In this document: positions 16,271 through 24,904 of the stretch, piece by piece
Layout of the letters: each line of letters begins with the position of its first letter
Position numbering within the stretch: the stretch's first letter is position 1
Source of the DNA: DASZHJ01 sp035604335
GTDB lineage: Bacteria; Pseudomonadota; Alphaproteobacteria; ATCC43930; CGMCC-115725
DNA length: 64,000 bases
Direction: 5' to 3'
Assembly (NCBI GenBank): GCA_035604335.1
Contig: DATNIT010000136.1
Location: 1-64,000 of the forward strand
The notes under the pieces: generated by a model
The model's input: the letters and a program-made list of their open reading frames with translations, nothing else
What the model was told of the DNA's origin: nothing
Database searches by the model: none
Translations under genes and position numbers: made by a program

Positions 16271-16975
16271 ATGCAGGAGCACCGCATGGCGGGTGGCCGC
16301 AAGATCCTGATCGTCGACGACGACGCTTCGCTGCGCCACGCGCTCGCGGAGCAGCTGGAGCTGCACGAGGAGTTCAAGGTGGCGGAGGCCGAAACCGCCA
16401 ACGCCGCGCTCGAGCAGGTGAAGCAGGGCTACTTCGACGCCATCCTGCTCGACGTGGGTCTGCCCGACATGGACGGCCGCGAGCTCTGCCGGCTCATGCG
16501 GCGCGGCAACGTGCGCTCGCCGATCCTGATGCTGACCGGCGCCGACGGCGAGGCGGACACGATCCTGGGGCTCGATGCCGGCGCCAACGACTACATCACC
16601 AAGCCGTTCCGCCTGAACGTGCTGCTGGCGCGGCTGCGCGCGCAGCTCCGCCAGCACGAGCAGAGCGAGGACGCGGTGTTCACCATCGGGCCCTACACCT
16701 TCCGCCCGAGCGCCAAGCTCCTGCTCGACGCCGCCACGCGCAAGAAGGTGCGGCTTACCGAGAAGGAAACCTCGATCCTCAAATACCTCTATCGCGCGGG
16801 CGATCGCATCGTCGGGCGCGACGCGCTCTTGAACGAGGTCTGGGGCTACAACGCCGGCGTCACCACCCACACGCTCGAGACTCACGTCTACCGCCTGCGC
16901 CAAAAAATCGAGCGCGACCCCACGCGCGCGGAAATTTTGGTGACGGAGCCGGGCGGCTATCGGCTGGTGCCGTAA
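16271..16975 (+). CDS. OmpR/PhoB-type response regulator
   Basis: 234 residues. The receiver has acidic DDD at 16-18, phospho-acceptor Asp61 in AILLDVGLPD, Thr in MLTGAD and Lys in ITKPF. The winged-helix domain (about 135-234) has LTEKETSILKYLYRAG, HTLETHVYRLRQKIE and GGYRLVP. No histidine kinase is adjacent, so it is an orphan here. It is only 4 bp after the hydrolase gene but is probably functionally separate. It converges with the hydrolase at 17081; a 6-bp stem (17022-17042) lies between them. Confidence 0.93.
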   Translation: MQEHRMAGGRKILIVDDDASLRHALAEQLELHEEFKVAEAETANAALEQVKQGYFDAILLDVGLPDMDGRELCRLMRRGNVRSPILMLTGADGEADTILGLDAGANDYITKPFRLNVLLARLRAQLRQHEQSEDAVFTIGPYTFRPSAKLLLDAATRKKVRLTEKETSILKYLYRAGDRIVGRDALLNEVWGYNAGVTTHTLETHVYRLRQKIERDPTRAEILVTEPGGYRLVP

Positions 16976-17080
16976 GCAGCGAAGTATCGCGGAACCACAG
17001 TTTCGAGCCGATCCCCTGAGCGTGTTCGTGCAAGAGGAACACTCCGAGCGGACAGAATGACCGGCAGGCGGCCGCGAGAT

Positions 17081-17923
17081 TTACCGCGGCCGCGCCGAGC
17101 TCGCAGTCCGCACGAATTCCGCGAGCTCCTTGTTGAAGCGCGGCGTGTCTTCCCAAAATGGCGCGTGACCGATGCCGTCATAGAGGGAGAGACGCGCGCC
17201 GGGCGTGACGGCGGCTGCGTGGCGGGCGCCCTCGAGGGTCAGGATCTTGTCCTCGATTCCGAAGGTCACCAGGACCGGCAAAGCGAGACGACGGAGGAGC
17301 GAGTCGCCGTCGAACTCGCGCCCACTCAGAGCGAGGCGCACCTCGCGTGGCACCATCATATTGAAGGCGAGCATGGTCTCGAACTCGTCCTGATTCGGCT
17401 GCCGAGAGAAACAGGCGTGGAGGAAGGTTCGCGTCGCCGCCATGCGCGTCGCCAGATCGTCGGCGACCAGGTCAACCAGGTGACGCGATGAAAACGCGCC
17501 CGCGAAGCGCGGATCGGAATTCGTGCGCGCATTGACGAAATTGATGCCCGCGATCCCCGCGCTGCCGTAGGCCGCGAGGTAGTCGGCGACGACGCGGCCG
17601 GCGTAGGACCAGCCGACCAGCACCGGACGCTGGAAGCCTGCAGCCCCGATCACCGCCGCGAGCTCGTCGGCCCAGGCCTTGCCGTTACGGTAACGCTCGG
17701 GGGCGAGCGGCTTATCCGAGTCGCCGTGGCCGCGGAGGTCGTAGGTCACCATGCGGAACTCGCGGGCGAGCTCGCTTTCCACCTGCCGCGCCCAGGAGAG
17801 ATGGCTCTGCATCAGCCCATGGATGAACAGGATCTCCGGTCCCGCCGGATTGCCCCAGCCCTGCGCGGCGATCGAAAGCCCGTCGGGCGTCTTGACCGCG
17901 ATTGGCTGGTATTTGCTCTCCAT
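17081..17923 (-). CDS. Alpha/beta hydrolase
   Basis: 280 residues from the ATG at 17923, which has a strong GAGGAGG site ten bases upstream; an earlier ATG at 18082 would add 53 residues without family support. Motifs: HGLMQSHLSW oxyanion region, DLRGHGDSDK, nucleophile Ser in GWSYAGR, acid Asp in GIEDK, base His in GIGHAPFWE. The cap region is medium-sized. This is the haloperoxidase/epoxide-hydrolase-like group with no assignable substrate. No partner genes are evident. Confidence 0.85.
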   Translation of the reverse strand: MESKYQPIAVKTPDGLSIAAQGWGNPAGPEILFIHGLMQSHLSWARQVESELAREFRMVTYDLRGHGDSDKPLAPERYRNGKAWADELAAVIGAAGFQRPVLVGWSYAGRVVADYLAAYGSAGIAGINFVNARTNSDPRFAGAFSSRHLVDLVADDLATRMAATRTFLHACFSRQPNQDEFETMLAFNMMVPREVRLALSGREFDGDSLLRRLALPVLVTFGIEDKILTLEGARHAAAVTPGARLSLYDGIGHAPFWEDTPRFNKELAEFVRTASSARPR

Positions 17924-18121
17924 CGGCAGGTGGCCTCCTCTCCAACCGGAAGAATACCGCTTTAGCGCAGGGGCCGCGGAGGTTTCGCCGAGGTCGCTGA
18001 GGCGGTTCAAGGGGAGCTTCTGCGCCCCCGGCGCCCCTGAGCGATTGTCGAAGGGCTCCGCGTCCTCTGCGTTAGTTGCCATTTTCGGGACCGCGCCGCA
18101 CGTTAATCGCTCCTTAATGCG

Positions 18122-18139
18122 GTGTGACGTAGGTCACAC
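18122..18139. promoter_or_regulatory. Perfect CRP/FNR-family palindrome
   Basis: GTGTGAC-GTAG-GTCACAC is a perfect inverted repeat and contains TGTGA-N6-TCACA, identical to the E. coli CRP core consensus. It lies in the 302-bp divergent gap 17924-18225, about 87 bp before the GTG of the metallo-hydrolase gene, which precedes a class III cyclase gene. The rest of the gap shows only a short stretch (about 18035-18057) faintly like half of the palindromic repeat. Binding by a CRP-like protein is inference. Confidence 0.6.
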
Positions 18140-18225
18140 TCGGTGTTTCATTTTTACCTCGACGCGGAGGATGGCGGCGTCTAGGTAGACATGTCGGGAA
18201 TCATGGGGGTTTTAAGGGCAGTTCG

Positions 18226-19062
18226 GTGGCGGCGGGATCGGAGATCGTTATCCGCTTCTGGGGCGTGCGCGGCAGCATCGCCTGCCCCGGCGCCGATACC
18301 GTGCGTTACGGCGGTAATACCTCGTGCGTGGAAGTGCGGGTCGGCGCCCGCGTCTTCATCTTCGACGCCGGCACCGGGCTCCGCCTCCTGGGCGAGGCGC
18401 TGCTCGCGAACAACGGCGCGGTCGATGCCGATCTCTTCTTCAGCCACACCCATGTCGACCATGTCTGCGGTCTGCCGTTCTTTCGGCCCGCCTTCCTGCC
18501 GGCGAGCCGCTTGCGCTTCTGGGCGGGTCACCTGCTGCCCGCGCACACGCTCAAGGGCGTCCTCTCGGAGATGATGCAGGCGCCGCTCTTCCCAGTGCCG
18601 CTCGACATCCTGCAGGCCCGCATCGAGTACACGGACTTTCCCTGCGGCACCACGCTCACGCCCGGCGATGGCCTCGCGCTCAAGACCGCGCCGCTCAACC
18701 ATCCCAACGGCGCCACCGGCTATCGCTTCGAGTGCGGCGGCAAGATCATCGCGTACATCACCGACACGGAGCACAAGCCGGGCGAGCTCGACCGCAATAT
18801 TCTCGGCCTTTGCGATCGCGCGGACGTGATGATCTACGACAGTACCTACACCGACGCCGAGTACCCCTCGCACGTCAACTGGGGCCACTCGACCTGGCAG
18901 GAGGGCGTGAAGCTCGCCAAGGCCGCGGGCGTGAAGACGCTCGCGATCTTCCACCACGACCCCGGCCACGACGACGACACCATGGACGCCATCGCCGCCG
19001 AGTCCAAGAAAGCATTCCCCGGCGCCGTCGTCGCACGCGAAGGCATGGTCCTGCGGCCCTAA
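18226..19062 (+). CDS. MBL-fold metallo-hydrolase (COG1235-like)
   Basis: 278 residues. The metal motif HTHVDH is at 74-79, preceded by the family opening FWGVRGSIACPG and GGNTSCVEV; further ligands lie in the ITDTEH segment, DSTYTD and HHDPGHDDD. Relatives include cyclic phosphodiesterases such as PhnP, but this subfamily is uncharacterised as far as I know. The start is GTG. A CRP-type palindrome lies upstream and a nucleotide cyclase downstream, so a cyclic-nucleotide phosphodiesterase role is worth considering but unproven. Confidence 0.85.
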   Translation: MAAGSEIVIRFWGVRGSIACPGADTVRYGGNTSCVEVRVGARVFIFDAGTGLRLLGEALLANNGAVDADLFFSHTHVDHVCGLPFFRPAFLPASRLRFWAGHLLPAHTLKGVLSEMMQAPLFPVPLDILQARIEYTDFPCGTTLTPGDGLALKTAPLNHPNGATGYRFECGGKIIAYITDTEHKPGELDRNILGLCDRADVMIYDSTYTDAEYPSHVNWGHSTWQEGVKLAKAAGVKTLAIFHHDPGHDDDTMDAIAAESKKAFPGAVVAREGMVLRP

Positions 19063-19064
19063 GT

Positions 19065-19187
19065 CAGTGCGTCCTTCGACTCGGGCCGAAAGGGCCCGGC
19101 TCAGGATGAAGTGAATTGAACGGATTTCAAGAGAAGCCCTTCATCCTGAGCCGCGATGCGAAGCATCGCGAGTCGAAGGACGCACTG
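19065..19187. repeat. Intergenic palindromic repeat, copy B
   Basis: A 123-bp element with perfect 19-bp outer arms (19065-19083 and 19169-19187, sharing GTGCGTCCTTCGACTCG) and perfect inner arms CTCAGGATGAA/TTCATCCTGAG. Each half also carries its own small hairpin (CGGGC-CGAAA-type and CGCGATG-CGAAG-CATCGCG). It fills the whole gap between the metallo-hydrolase stop and the cyclase start. Confidence 0.85.
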
Positions 19188-19191
19188 CTCC

Positions 19192-20535
19192 ATGGTTAGC
19201 TCACCGACCCTCTTCCGCTCCGGCCGCGTGCTCGACCAGCTGCCCGAGCGCACGCGGCAGGCGATCCGCGAGGATCAGGCGCAGGCGGAGGTCCTGATCG
19301 CCTGGGTGCAACTCGCGATCGTGGTGGCCTTCGCGCTGGTCTATGGCCTGGCGCCGCAAGCGACCATGCGGGCCGAGCCGCACTTCGAGCCGCTCCCGTG
19401 GGTGCTCGGCGCTTATGCCGGAGCGACCGTGATCCGTCTGGGGTTCGCCTATGCTCGTGTGCTCGGCACGTTGCTGCTGTCGTGCGGCGTGTTCATTGAT
19501 CTGGGCCTGCTGATGGCGCTGATCTGGGGTTTCCACGTCCAATACGGCCAGCCCCCCGCTTTCTACCTCAAGGTGCCGACTCTCCTGTCCGTCTTCATCT
19601 TCATCGCGCTGCGCGCGCTGCGCTTCGAGGTGCGCTACGTCGTTCTCGCGGGACTTGCGGCCGCGGCGGGCTGGGCGTGGCTCGTCGCCTACGCGGTCGT
19701 GACGACCCCGGGGGCCGTCGTGACGCGCGACTTCGTCGGCTACATGACGGGCAATCGAATTCTCATCGGGGCCGAGGTCGAGAAGGTCCTGGTGATCCTG
19801 GTGGTGACCGGCGTGCTGGCGCTCGCGATTACGCGCGCGCGCCGCCTCTTGGTGCGCGCCGCCATCGACGGAGCGGCAGCGCGCGACCTCGCGCGCTTCT
19901 TCGATCCCAACGTCGCCGAGCGCATCCGCACCGCCGATCAGCCGCTCAAGGCCGGCGAAGGCGAGGCGCGCGACGCCGCGATCTTGTTTCTCGATATCCG
20001 CGGCTTCACCCGGCTCGGCGCCACGCTCGCGCCCTCCGCTCTGATGGCGCTCCTGACGGAATACCACGCGCGGCTGGTGCCGCTGATCCAAAGCCACGGC
20101 GGTACCATCGACAAGTTCATGGGCGACGGCATCCTCGCGACCTTCGGTGCCGCCGAGCGCTCGGAGCGCTACGCCGCCGACGCGCTCGAGGCCGTCGATG
20201 CCGTGATGGCGGAGGCCGCGCGCTGGCAGGCGGAGCGCGAAGCCGAAGGCCAACCGCCGCTCGCGATCAATGCGGGCGTGGCGGTCGGCCGGATCGTGTT
20301 CGGCGCCGTCGGCGACGAACGGCGGCTCGAATACACCGTGATCGGCGACACCGTGAACCTCGCGGCGAAGCTGGAGAAGCACAACAAGCTCGAAGCCACC
20401 CGCGCGCTCGCCACGGTCGAGACCCTCGAGCGCGCTCAGGCTCAAGGCTATCGTGCACTTGGTTCACCCGAACGGCGCTCCCAAAGTCCTGTCAGCGGAC
20501 TCCCGGAACCCACCGACCTTGTCGTGTTGGCGTAG
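19192..20535 (+). CDS. Membrane-bound class III adenylate/guanylate cyclase
   Basis: About 447 residues. The N-terminal ~210 residues hold six hydrophobic helices (for example LIAWVQLAIVVAFALVYG and LVILVVTGVLALAI). The C-terminal class III catalytic domain has metal Asp in LFLDIRGFTRLG, IDKFMGDGILATFG with the second metal Asp, and GDTVNLAAKLEKHNK, where Lys stands for the usual transition-state Arg. The Lys of IDKF favours ATP over GTP. I chose the ATG at 19192 because the earlier ATG at 19156 lies inside the palindromic repeat. It probably makes cAMP, which links to the CRP-type site upstream and the cyclic-nucleotide-binding protein at 36389. Confidence 0.9.
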   Translation: MVSSPTLFRSGRVLDQLPERTRQAIREDQAQAEVLIAWVQLAIVVAFALVYGLAPQATMRAEPHFEPLPWVLGAYAGATVIRLGFAYARVLGTLLLSCGVFIDLGLLMALIWGFHVQYGQPPAFYLKVPTLLSVFIFIALRALRFEVRYVVLAGLAAAAGWAWLVAYAVVTTPGAVVTRDFVGYMTGNRILIGAEVEKVLVILVVTGVLALAITRARRLLVRAAIDGAAARDLARFFDPNVAERIRTADQPLKAGEGEARDAAILFLDIRGFTRLGATLAPSALMALLTEYHARLVPLIQSHGGTIDKFMGDGILATFGAAERSERYAADALEAVDAVMAEAARWQAEREAEGQPPLAINAGVAVGRIVFGAVGDERRLEYTVIGDTVNLAAKLEKHNKLEATRALATVETLERAQAQGYRALGSPERRSQSPVSGLPEPTDLVVLA

Positions 20536-20538
20536 GTG

Positions 20539-20655
20539 GTGCGTCCTTCGACTCGCGCCTTCGGCGCGGCTCAGGATGAAGGGGATCTTTTGCGCCCGCT
20601 CCCTTTCACCTCATCCCGAGCCGCGATGCGAAGCGTCGCGAATCGACGGACGCAC
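20539..20655. repeat. Intergenic palindromic repeat, copy C
   Basis: A 117-bp element like copy B: outer arms GTGCGTCCTTCGACTCGCG and CGCGAATCGACGGACGCAC (two mismatches), inner CTCAGGATGAA/CTCATCCCGAG, and sub-hairpins CGCGCC-TTC-GGCGCG and CGCGATGCGAAGCGTCGCG. It sits between the convergent cyclase and ABC permease genes. Confidence 0.8.
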
Positions 20656-20662
20656 GGCGCAT

Positions 20663-21847
20663 CTACCGATACGGATCCGCTGCGTCTCTGAGGCCGTCGC
20701 CGAGGAAATTGAAGGCGAGCACGGTGATGATCACCGGGACCACCGGCAGCATGAGCCAGGGGTAGAGCGCCACCACGTTGATGTTCTGAGCCTCGTTGAG
20801 GAGCACGCCCCAGCTGGTGATGGGCGGGCGCAGGCCCAAGCCCAGGAAGGAGAGCGCGGTCTCGCCGAGGATCATCGAGGGGATCGAGAGCGTCGCCGAG
20901 GCAATCAGGTGGCTCATGAAGCTCGGCAGCAGGTGGCGCGTGATGATCCGGCTGGGCTTGGCGCCCATCAACATGGCGGCGGTGGCGAAGTCCTCCTCGC
21001 GGAGCGCCAGCAGCTTCGAGCGCACGGCGCGGCCGAGGCCGGTCCAATCGATCATGCCGAGGATCAGCGTGATGCCGAAATAGACCAGCAGCGGACTCCA
21101 ATTCACCGGCAGGATCGCCGACAGCGCCATCCAGAGCGGCAGCTCCGGAAACGATCGGATGATCTCGATCAGGCGTTGCACCAGGCTGTCGATCCAGCCG
21201 CCGTAGTAGCCGGCGAGCCCGCCCAGCGTCAGGCCGATCACGAAGCTGATGGAGATGCCGACGATGCCGATGGTGAGCGAGATGCGCGCGCCGTAGAGGA
21301 TGCGCGAAAGCATGTCGCGACCGAGCCTGTCGGTCCCGAGCAGGAAGGCGGTGCCGCCATCCGCCGGACAGAGCAAGTGAATATTGGACTCGACAAGACC
21401 CCAGTACCAGTAGCCGTCGCCGCGGCAGAAGAAGCGCAGCGGCTCAACCTTTGCGAAGTCCACCGTATAGACTCGCTTTAGCGTCTTCATATCGAGGCGG
21501 TAGTCATAGCCGTAGACGAAGGGGCCGACGAAGCGCCCGTTGTCGAACAAGTGGACGTGCTGGGGCGGCGCGAAGATGAAATCGTTGTGCCGGCTGTTGA
21601 GTCCGTAGGGCGCCAGGAACTCGCTGATCAGGATCGAGCCGTAAAGCACCATGAGCACCGCGCCCGAGATCACAGCGAGGCGGTGGCGCTTCAGCTTCCA
21701 CCACATCATCCGCCATTGCGAGGCGAGGTAGTAGCGCTCCTGCTCCGCCGTCATCTTCTCGACGGAATGCGGGTCGAACGGCTCCGGCGCCACGTAGTGC
21801 GGCAGGCGCTCCGCGGTCTCGGCGACCATGCGCGGGCTCCCGATCAT
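20663..21847 (-). CDS. ABC importer permease, OppC/DppC type
   Basis: Inner-membrane channel subunit of a peptide-type importer, 394 residues. TM1 is around 55-80 (LAVISGAVLMVLYGSILI). An unusually long periplasmic stretch follows, then GTDRLGRDMLSRILYGARISL and five further helices. The EAA loop is EEDFATAAMLMGAKPSRI, and FLGLGLRPP is typical of OppC. Its start overlaps the stop of the OppB-type gene by 4 bp (ATGA). Last gene of the importer operon. Confidence 0.93.
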   Translation of the reverse strand: MIGSPRMVAETAERLPHYVAPEPFDPHSVEKMTAEQERYYLASQWRMMWWKLKRHRLAVISGAVLMVLYGSILISEFLAPYGLNSRHNDFIFAPPQHVHLFDNGRFVGPFVYGYDYRLDMKTLKRVYTVDFAKVEPLRFFCRGDGYWYWGLVESNIHLLCPADGGTAFLLGTDRLGRDMLSRILYGARISLTIGIVGISISFVIGLTLGGLAGYYGGWIDSLVQRLIEIIRSFPELPLWMALSAILPVNWSPLLVYFGITLILGMIDWTGLGRAVRSKLLALREEDFATAAMLMGAKPSRIITRHLLPSFMSHLIASATLSIPSMILGETALSFLGLGLRPPITSWGVLLNEAQNINVVALYPWLMLPVVPVIITVLAFNFLGDGLRDAADPYR

Positions 21848-22842
21848 CGCGTCACTCCCCCTTCGAGCCGGATGCGCGGATCGAGCCAGGCGAGCGCCAG
21901 GTCCGACAGGAACACGCCCACCACCGTGAGGGCCGCCATGAACATGAGGAACGAGCCCGCGAGATACATGTCCTGGCTGCGCAAGGCGTCGAGCAGCATC
22001 GGCCCGGTGGTCGGCAGCGACAGCACGACGGAGACGACTGCTGCGCCGGAGATCACGTGCGGCAGCAGCGCACCGATGTCCGCGATGAATGGGTTGAGCG
22101 ACATGCGGAGCGGGTACTTGATCAGTGCCCGGAACGGCGACAGCCCCTTGGCGCGCGCGGTCACGAAATACTGCTTCTGCAGCTCATCCAGCAGGTTGGC
22201 GCGCAACCGCCGGATCATGCCGGCCGTACCGGCGGCGCCGATCACCAGCACGGGGATCCAGAGGTGCTGCAGCACCGAGACCATCTTGGCCACGCTCCAG
22301 GGCGCGTCCAGGTATTTCGGCTCCATCAACCCGCCGATGGCGATGCCGAAATGGACGTTGGCGAAATAGAGCAGCACCAGCGCCAGCAGGAAATTGGGCG
22401 TGGCGAGGCCGAGGAAGCCCAGGAAGGTGAGCCCGTAATCGCTGACGCTGTATTGGTGCGTGGCGGAATAGACGCCGATCGGGAAGGCGACGATCCAGGT
22501 GAACACGATCGTCGAGAACGACACGATGAAGGTGAGCAGCAGCTTGTCGCCCACCACTTGCGAGACCGGCAGATCGTAGAGCGCGGAATAGCCGAGATCG
22601 CCGCGGATCAGCCCGCTCACCCAATAGAGGTACTGCCGCCACGCGGGCTCATCGAGATGGAACTGCGCGCGCAGGAACGCGATCTTCTGCTCGTCCACGG
22701 CCTCGTGGCTCTGGCGCAGCGTCTCGATATAGCTCGAGAGGTAGTCGCCGGGCGGCAGCTTGATGATCGTGAAGATCACTGCGCTGATCACGATCAGCGT
22801 CGGGATCATGATCAGCACGCGCCGCATGATGTAGTGGAACAT
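21844..22842 (-). CDS. ABC importer permease, OppB/DppB type
   Basis: 332 residues, the partner of the OppC-type subunit. Six helices are visible; the first (VLIMIPTLIVISAVIFTIIKL) follows the short MFHYIMRR N-terminus. The EAA motif lies in QKQYFVTARAKGLSPFRALIKY. The loop after helix 1 (HLDEPAWRQYLYW, GDLGYSALYDLPVSQVV) is characteristic of the OppB family. It is separated from the binding-protein gene by 133 bp holding a strong hairpin. Confidence 0.93.
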   Translation of the reverse strand: MFHYIMRRVLIMIPTLIVISAVIFTIIKLPPGDYLSSYIETLRQSHEAVDEQKIAFLRAQFHLDEPAWRQYLYWVSGLIRGDLGYSALYDLPVSQVVGDKLLLTFIVSFSTIVFTWIVAFPIGVYSATHQYSVSDYGLTFLGFLGLATPNFLLALVLLYFANVHFGIAIGGLMEPKYLDAPWSVAKMVSVLQHLWIPVLVIGAAGTAGMIRRLRANLLDELQKQYFVTARAKGLSPFRALIKYPLRMSLNPFIADIGALLPHVISGAAVVSVVLSLPTTGPMLLDALRSQDMYLAGSFLMFMAALTVVGVFLSDLALAWLDPRIRLEGGVTR

Positions 22843-22883
22843 GTGCCGGTCCGCTGCCCTGTGCCGTTTTTCTATCCTGTGAA

Positions 22884-22931
22884 GCTCGGTCGAATCCCTC
22901 TCCGTCCCTCAGGGGCGGAGAGGGGCCGAGC
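22884..22931 (-). promoter_or_regulatory. Intercistronic stem-loop in the ABC importer operon
   Basis: CCCTCTCCG (22896-22904) pairs with CGGAGAGGG (22916-22924), with an inner CCCT/AGGG pair and an outer GCTCGG/CCGAGC pair. There is no U-run on the transcribed strand. Such hairpins after a binding-protein gene commonly protect its mRNA or cut read-through, so that binding protein outnumbers permease. Structure is seen; role is inferred. Confidence 0.6.
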
Positions 22932-22975
22932 GCGGTTGTTGATCGGGACCCGTGCCTGGTGCCATGAGCCCACGC

Positions 22976-24904
22976 TCATCCCTTGGGCGCCGCTGCGGAG
23001 GCCTGATTGGATCCCTCCGGGGTCAACCAGAACGTGTCCATGTGGTAGTAGCCGAAGAAGGCGCCCGGTATCCAATTGAAGATGCCGTCCTGCGGCACGT
23101 TGTGCAGCTTGTTGCTCACCACGATCGGCTGCGGCACGCCCGCCACGAGCCCGATCGTGAACACGTCGTCGGCGTGAATCTTGAGGATCTTGCGCCAGAT
23201 CTCCGCGCGCTCGAAGGTGTCGGTGGCACTGAACCAAGACTTGTAGAGTTTTTGCAGCTCCTGCACGTCGGCGATGTCGACGGCCTCGCCGCTCTTGCCC
23301 TTGGTCTCGAGATACTGGCCCCATTTCGGCCATTGCACCTGGGCCTGCGTGGTCGGGACGAAGTCGTCGGGCGGCATGTCCGCGGTCACCAGCCCATTCT
23401 CGACGCCCTTGTCGATCGACATCATGGTGGTGCCCGAGTAGACGCGCCGGCGCCAGATGTCGAGCTGAGAAGGCTTCGAGAACAGGTGGATGCCGACCTC
23501 GGCCCAGGTATCGCGGATCAGCTCCAGCACGTCCGACTGCTCGGTCGATTCGCCGGCATTCTCGATCACGATCTCCAGCGGCTGTCCGTCCGGCAGGAGC
23601 CGGATCCCGCTGCTGTCGCGCTTGGTGAGGCCGATCTCGTCCAGGAGCCGGCTCGCCTGCTTGGGATCGTAATTTGCCCATGCGCTGCGGTAAGCGGGAT
23701 CGTAGAGCGGCGATTCCGGCAGTACGGTGTTCTGCCCCTCGATCGCCAGGCCGTAATAGATCGCCTGATTGATCTCATGCCGGTCGATCGCGAGCGACAG
23801 CGCGCGACGGAAGCGGACGTCGCGGTTGAGCTGCCGCCAGGTCGGAGCATCGACGTTGAGATTCGGGTAGAGCGCGATCTGCGCGCCCGGCGCCGTGCGC
23901 CAGAGCCGTACGGTGTAGTCGTTGTGGTCCTCGGCGTCCTTGAGGAAGGTGTAGTTGTCGAAGCGGAGGTAGCGCGCCTGCAGGTCGCTCTCGCCGGCTC
24001 CGGTCTTGGCGGGGATGATCTTGGAGTCCGCGATCACCAGGTCGACCTTGTCGATATAGGGCAGCTGGCGGCCCACGGGATCGACGCGGTGGAAATAGGG
24101 GTTGCGCTCGAACACGAACCGGTCCGCCGGCGGCTTGGTCTTGAGCACCCACGGATCGAGCACCGGCAGATCGGGGTTGTCGGTGTGGTAGGGATGGAAC
24201 AGCTTCGCGTGCAGCGCCGCCCAATTGCGAGCGCGGTTCTGCTTGACGAGCTCTTCGAGCGTCTTTTCGTCGGCGTATTTCGCGTTGAACTGCCGCATGT
24301 AATGGGCGGGCGCGTAGATGTAGAGCGGATCGGGCCCCGCGAGCGCGGGCAGGAACAGCGGGTTGGGCTTGGCCCAGGTGTAGCGTACGGTCCCGGGATC
24401 GATCACCTCGAAGGTCGGCGGCTTGCCGTCAACCAGCATCTGCTCCGGGAGGCCTGCGGTGTAGAGCTTCTTGTTCGAGGCCATGTCCTCGAACCAGTAG
24501 CGGAAGTCGTCCGCGGTGAAGGGCTGCCCGTCCGACCATTTGTGGCCGGGGCGCAGATGGAACGTGAAGATGCGTCCGTCCTCGACGTCGACGGACTGCG
24601 CGATATCGGGCTGGAGCTTGTAGTCCGGCGTATAGACCACGAGGCGGGTGTAGCCGTAGACCACCATCATGCGGGTGTCCTTGGCGCTCGCCATCAGCAG
24701 ATGCAACGTGCCGCCGGGCGTGCCGGGATCGATCGGCCGCACCAGCAACGGATCGGCCGGCAGGCGGTCGGCGACCGGCGGCAGCGAGCCGGCCTTGACG
24801 GCGTCCTCGAGCGACGGCGTCTCCTTGGGCTCGAGCACCTGTCCATAAGCCGCGGGCAGCGCCGCGAGGCAGAAGGCGGCGAGGACCGGCAGCAGCTTTC
24901 TCAT
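22976..24904 (-). CDS. ABC importer periplasmic substrate-binding protein, SBP family 5
   Basis: 642 residues including a signal peptide (MRKLLPVLAAFCLAALPAAYG). The family-5 signature region is FTFHLRPGHKWSDGQPFTADDFRYWFED, with RFRRALSLAIDRHEINQAI later, as in peptide, nickel and glycoside binders. It is longer than DppA/OppA (about 540), in the range of YejA-like proteins. The start ATG at 24904 overlaps the ATPase stop by 4 bp. The ligand cannot be read from the sequence; the neighbouring glycan operon does not by itself indicate one. Confidence 0.93.
   Translation of the reverse strand: MRKLLPVLAAFCLAALPAAYGQVLEPKETPSLEDAVKAGSLPPVADRLPADPLLVRPIDPGTPGGTLHLLMASAKDTRMMVVYGYTRLVVYTPDYKLQPDIAQSVDVEDGRIFTFHLRPGHKWSDGQPFTADDFRYWFEDMASNKKLYTAGLPEQMLVDGKPPTFEVIDPGTVRYTWAKPNPLFLPALAGPDPLYIYAPAHYMRQFNAKYADEKTLEELVKQNRARNWAALHAKLFHPYHTDNPDLPVLDPWVLKTKPPADRFVFERNPYFHRVDPVGRQLPYIDKVDLVIADSKIIPAKTGAGESDLQARYLRFDNYTFLKDAEDHNDYTVRLWRTAPGAQIALYPNLNVDAPTWRQLNRDVRFRRALSLAIDRHEINQAIYYGLAIEGQNTVLPESPLYDPAYRSAWANYDPKQASRLLDEIGLTKRDSSGIRLLPDGQPLEIVIENAGESTEQSDVLELIRDTWAEVGIHLFSKPSQLDIWRRRVYSGTTMMSIDKGVENGLVTADMPPDDFVPTTQAQVQWPKWGQYLETKGKSGEAVDIADVQELQKLYKSWFSATDTFERAEIWRKILKIHADDVFTIGLVAGVPQPIVVSNKLHNVPQDGIFNWIPGAFFGYYHMDTFWLTPEGSNQASAAAPKG

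Noticed and set aside
17971..18060. A fourth copy of the intergenic palindrome
   Set aside because: Only a short stretch (CCTGAGC...GTCGAAGG) resembles one half and no facing arm is present.
19156..19191. Upstream start for the cyclase
   Set aside because: The extra 12 codons lie inside the palindromic repeat; the ATG at 19192 directly after the repeat is the better start.
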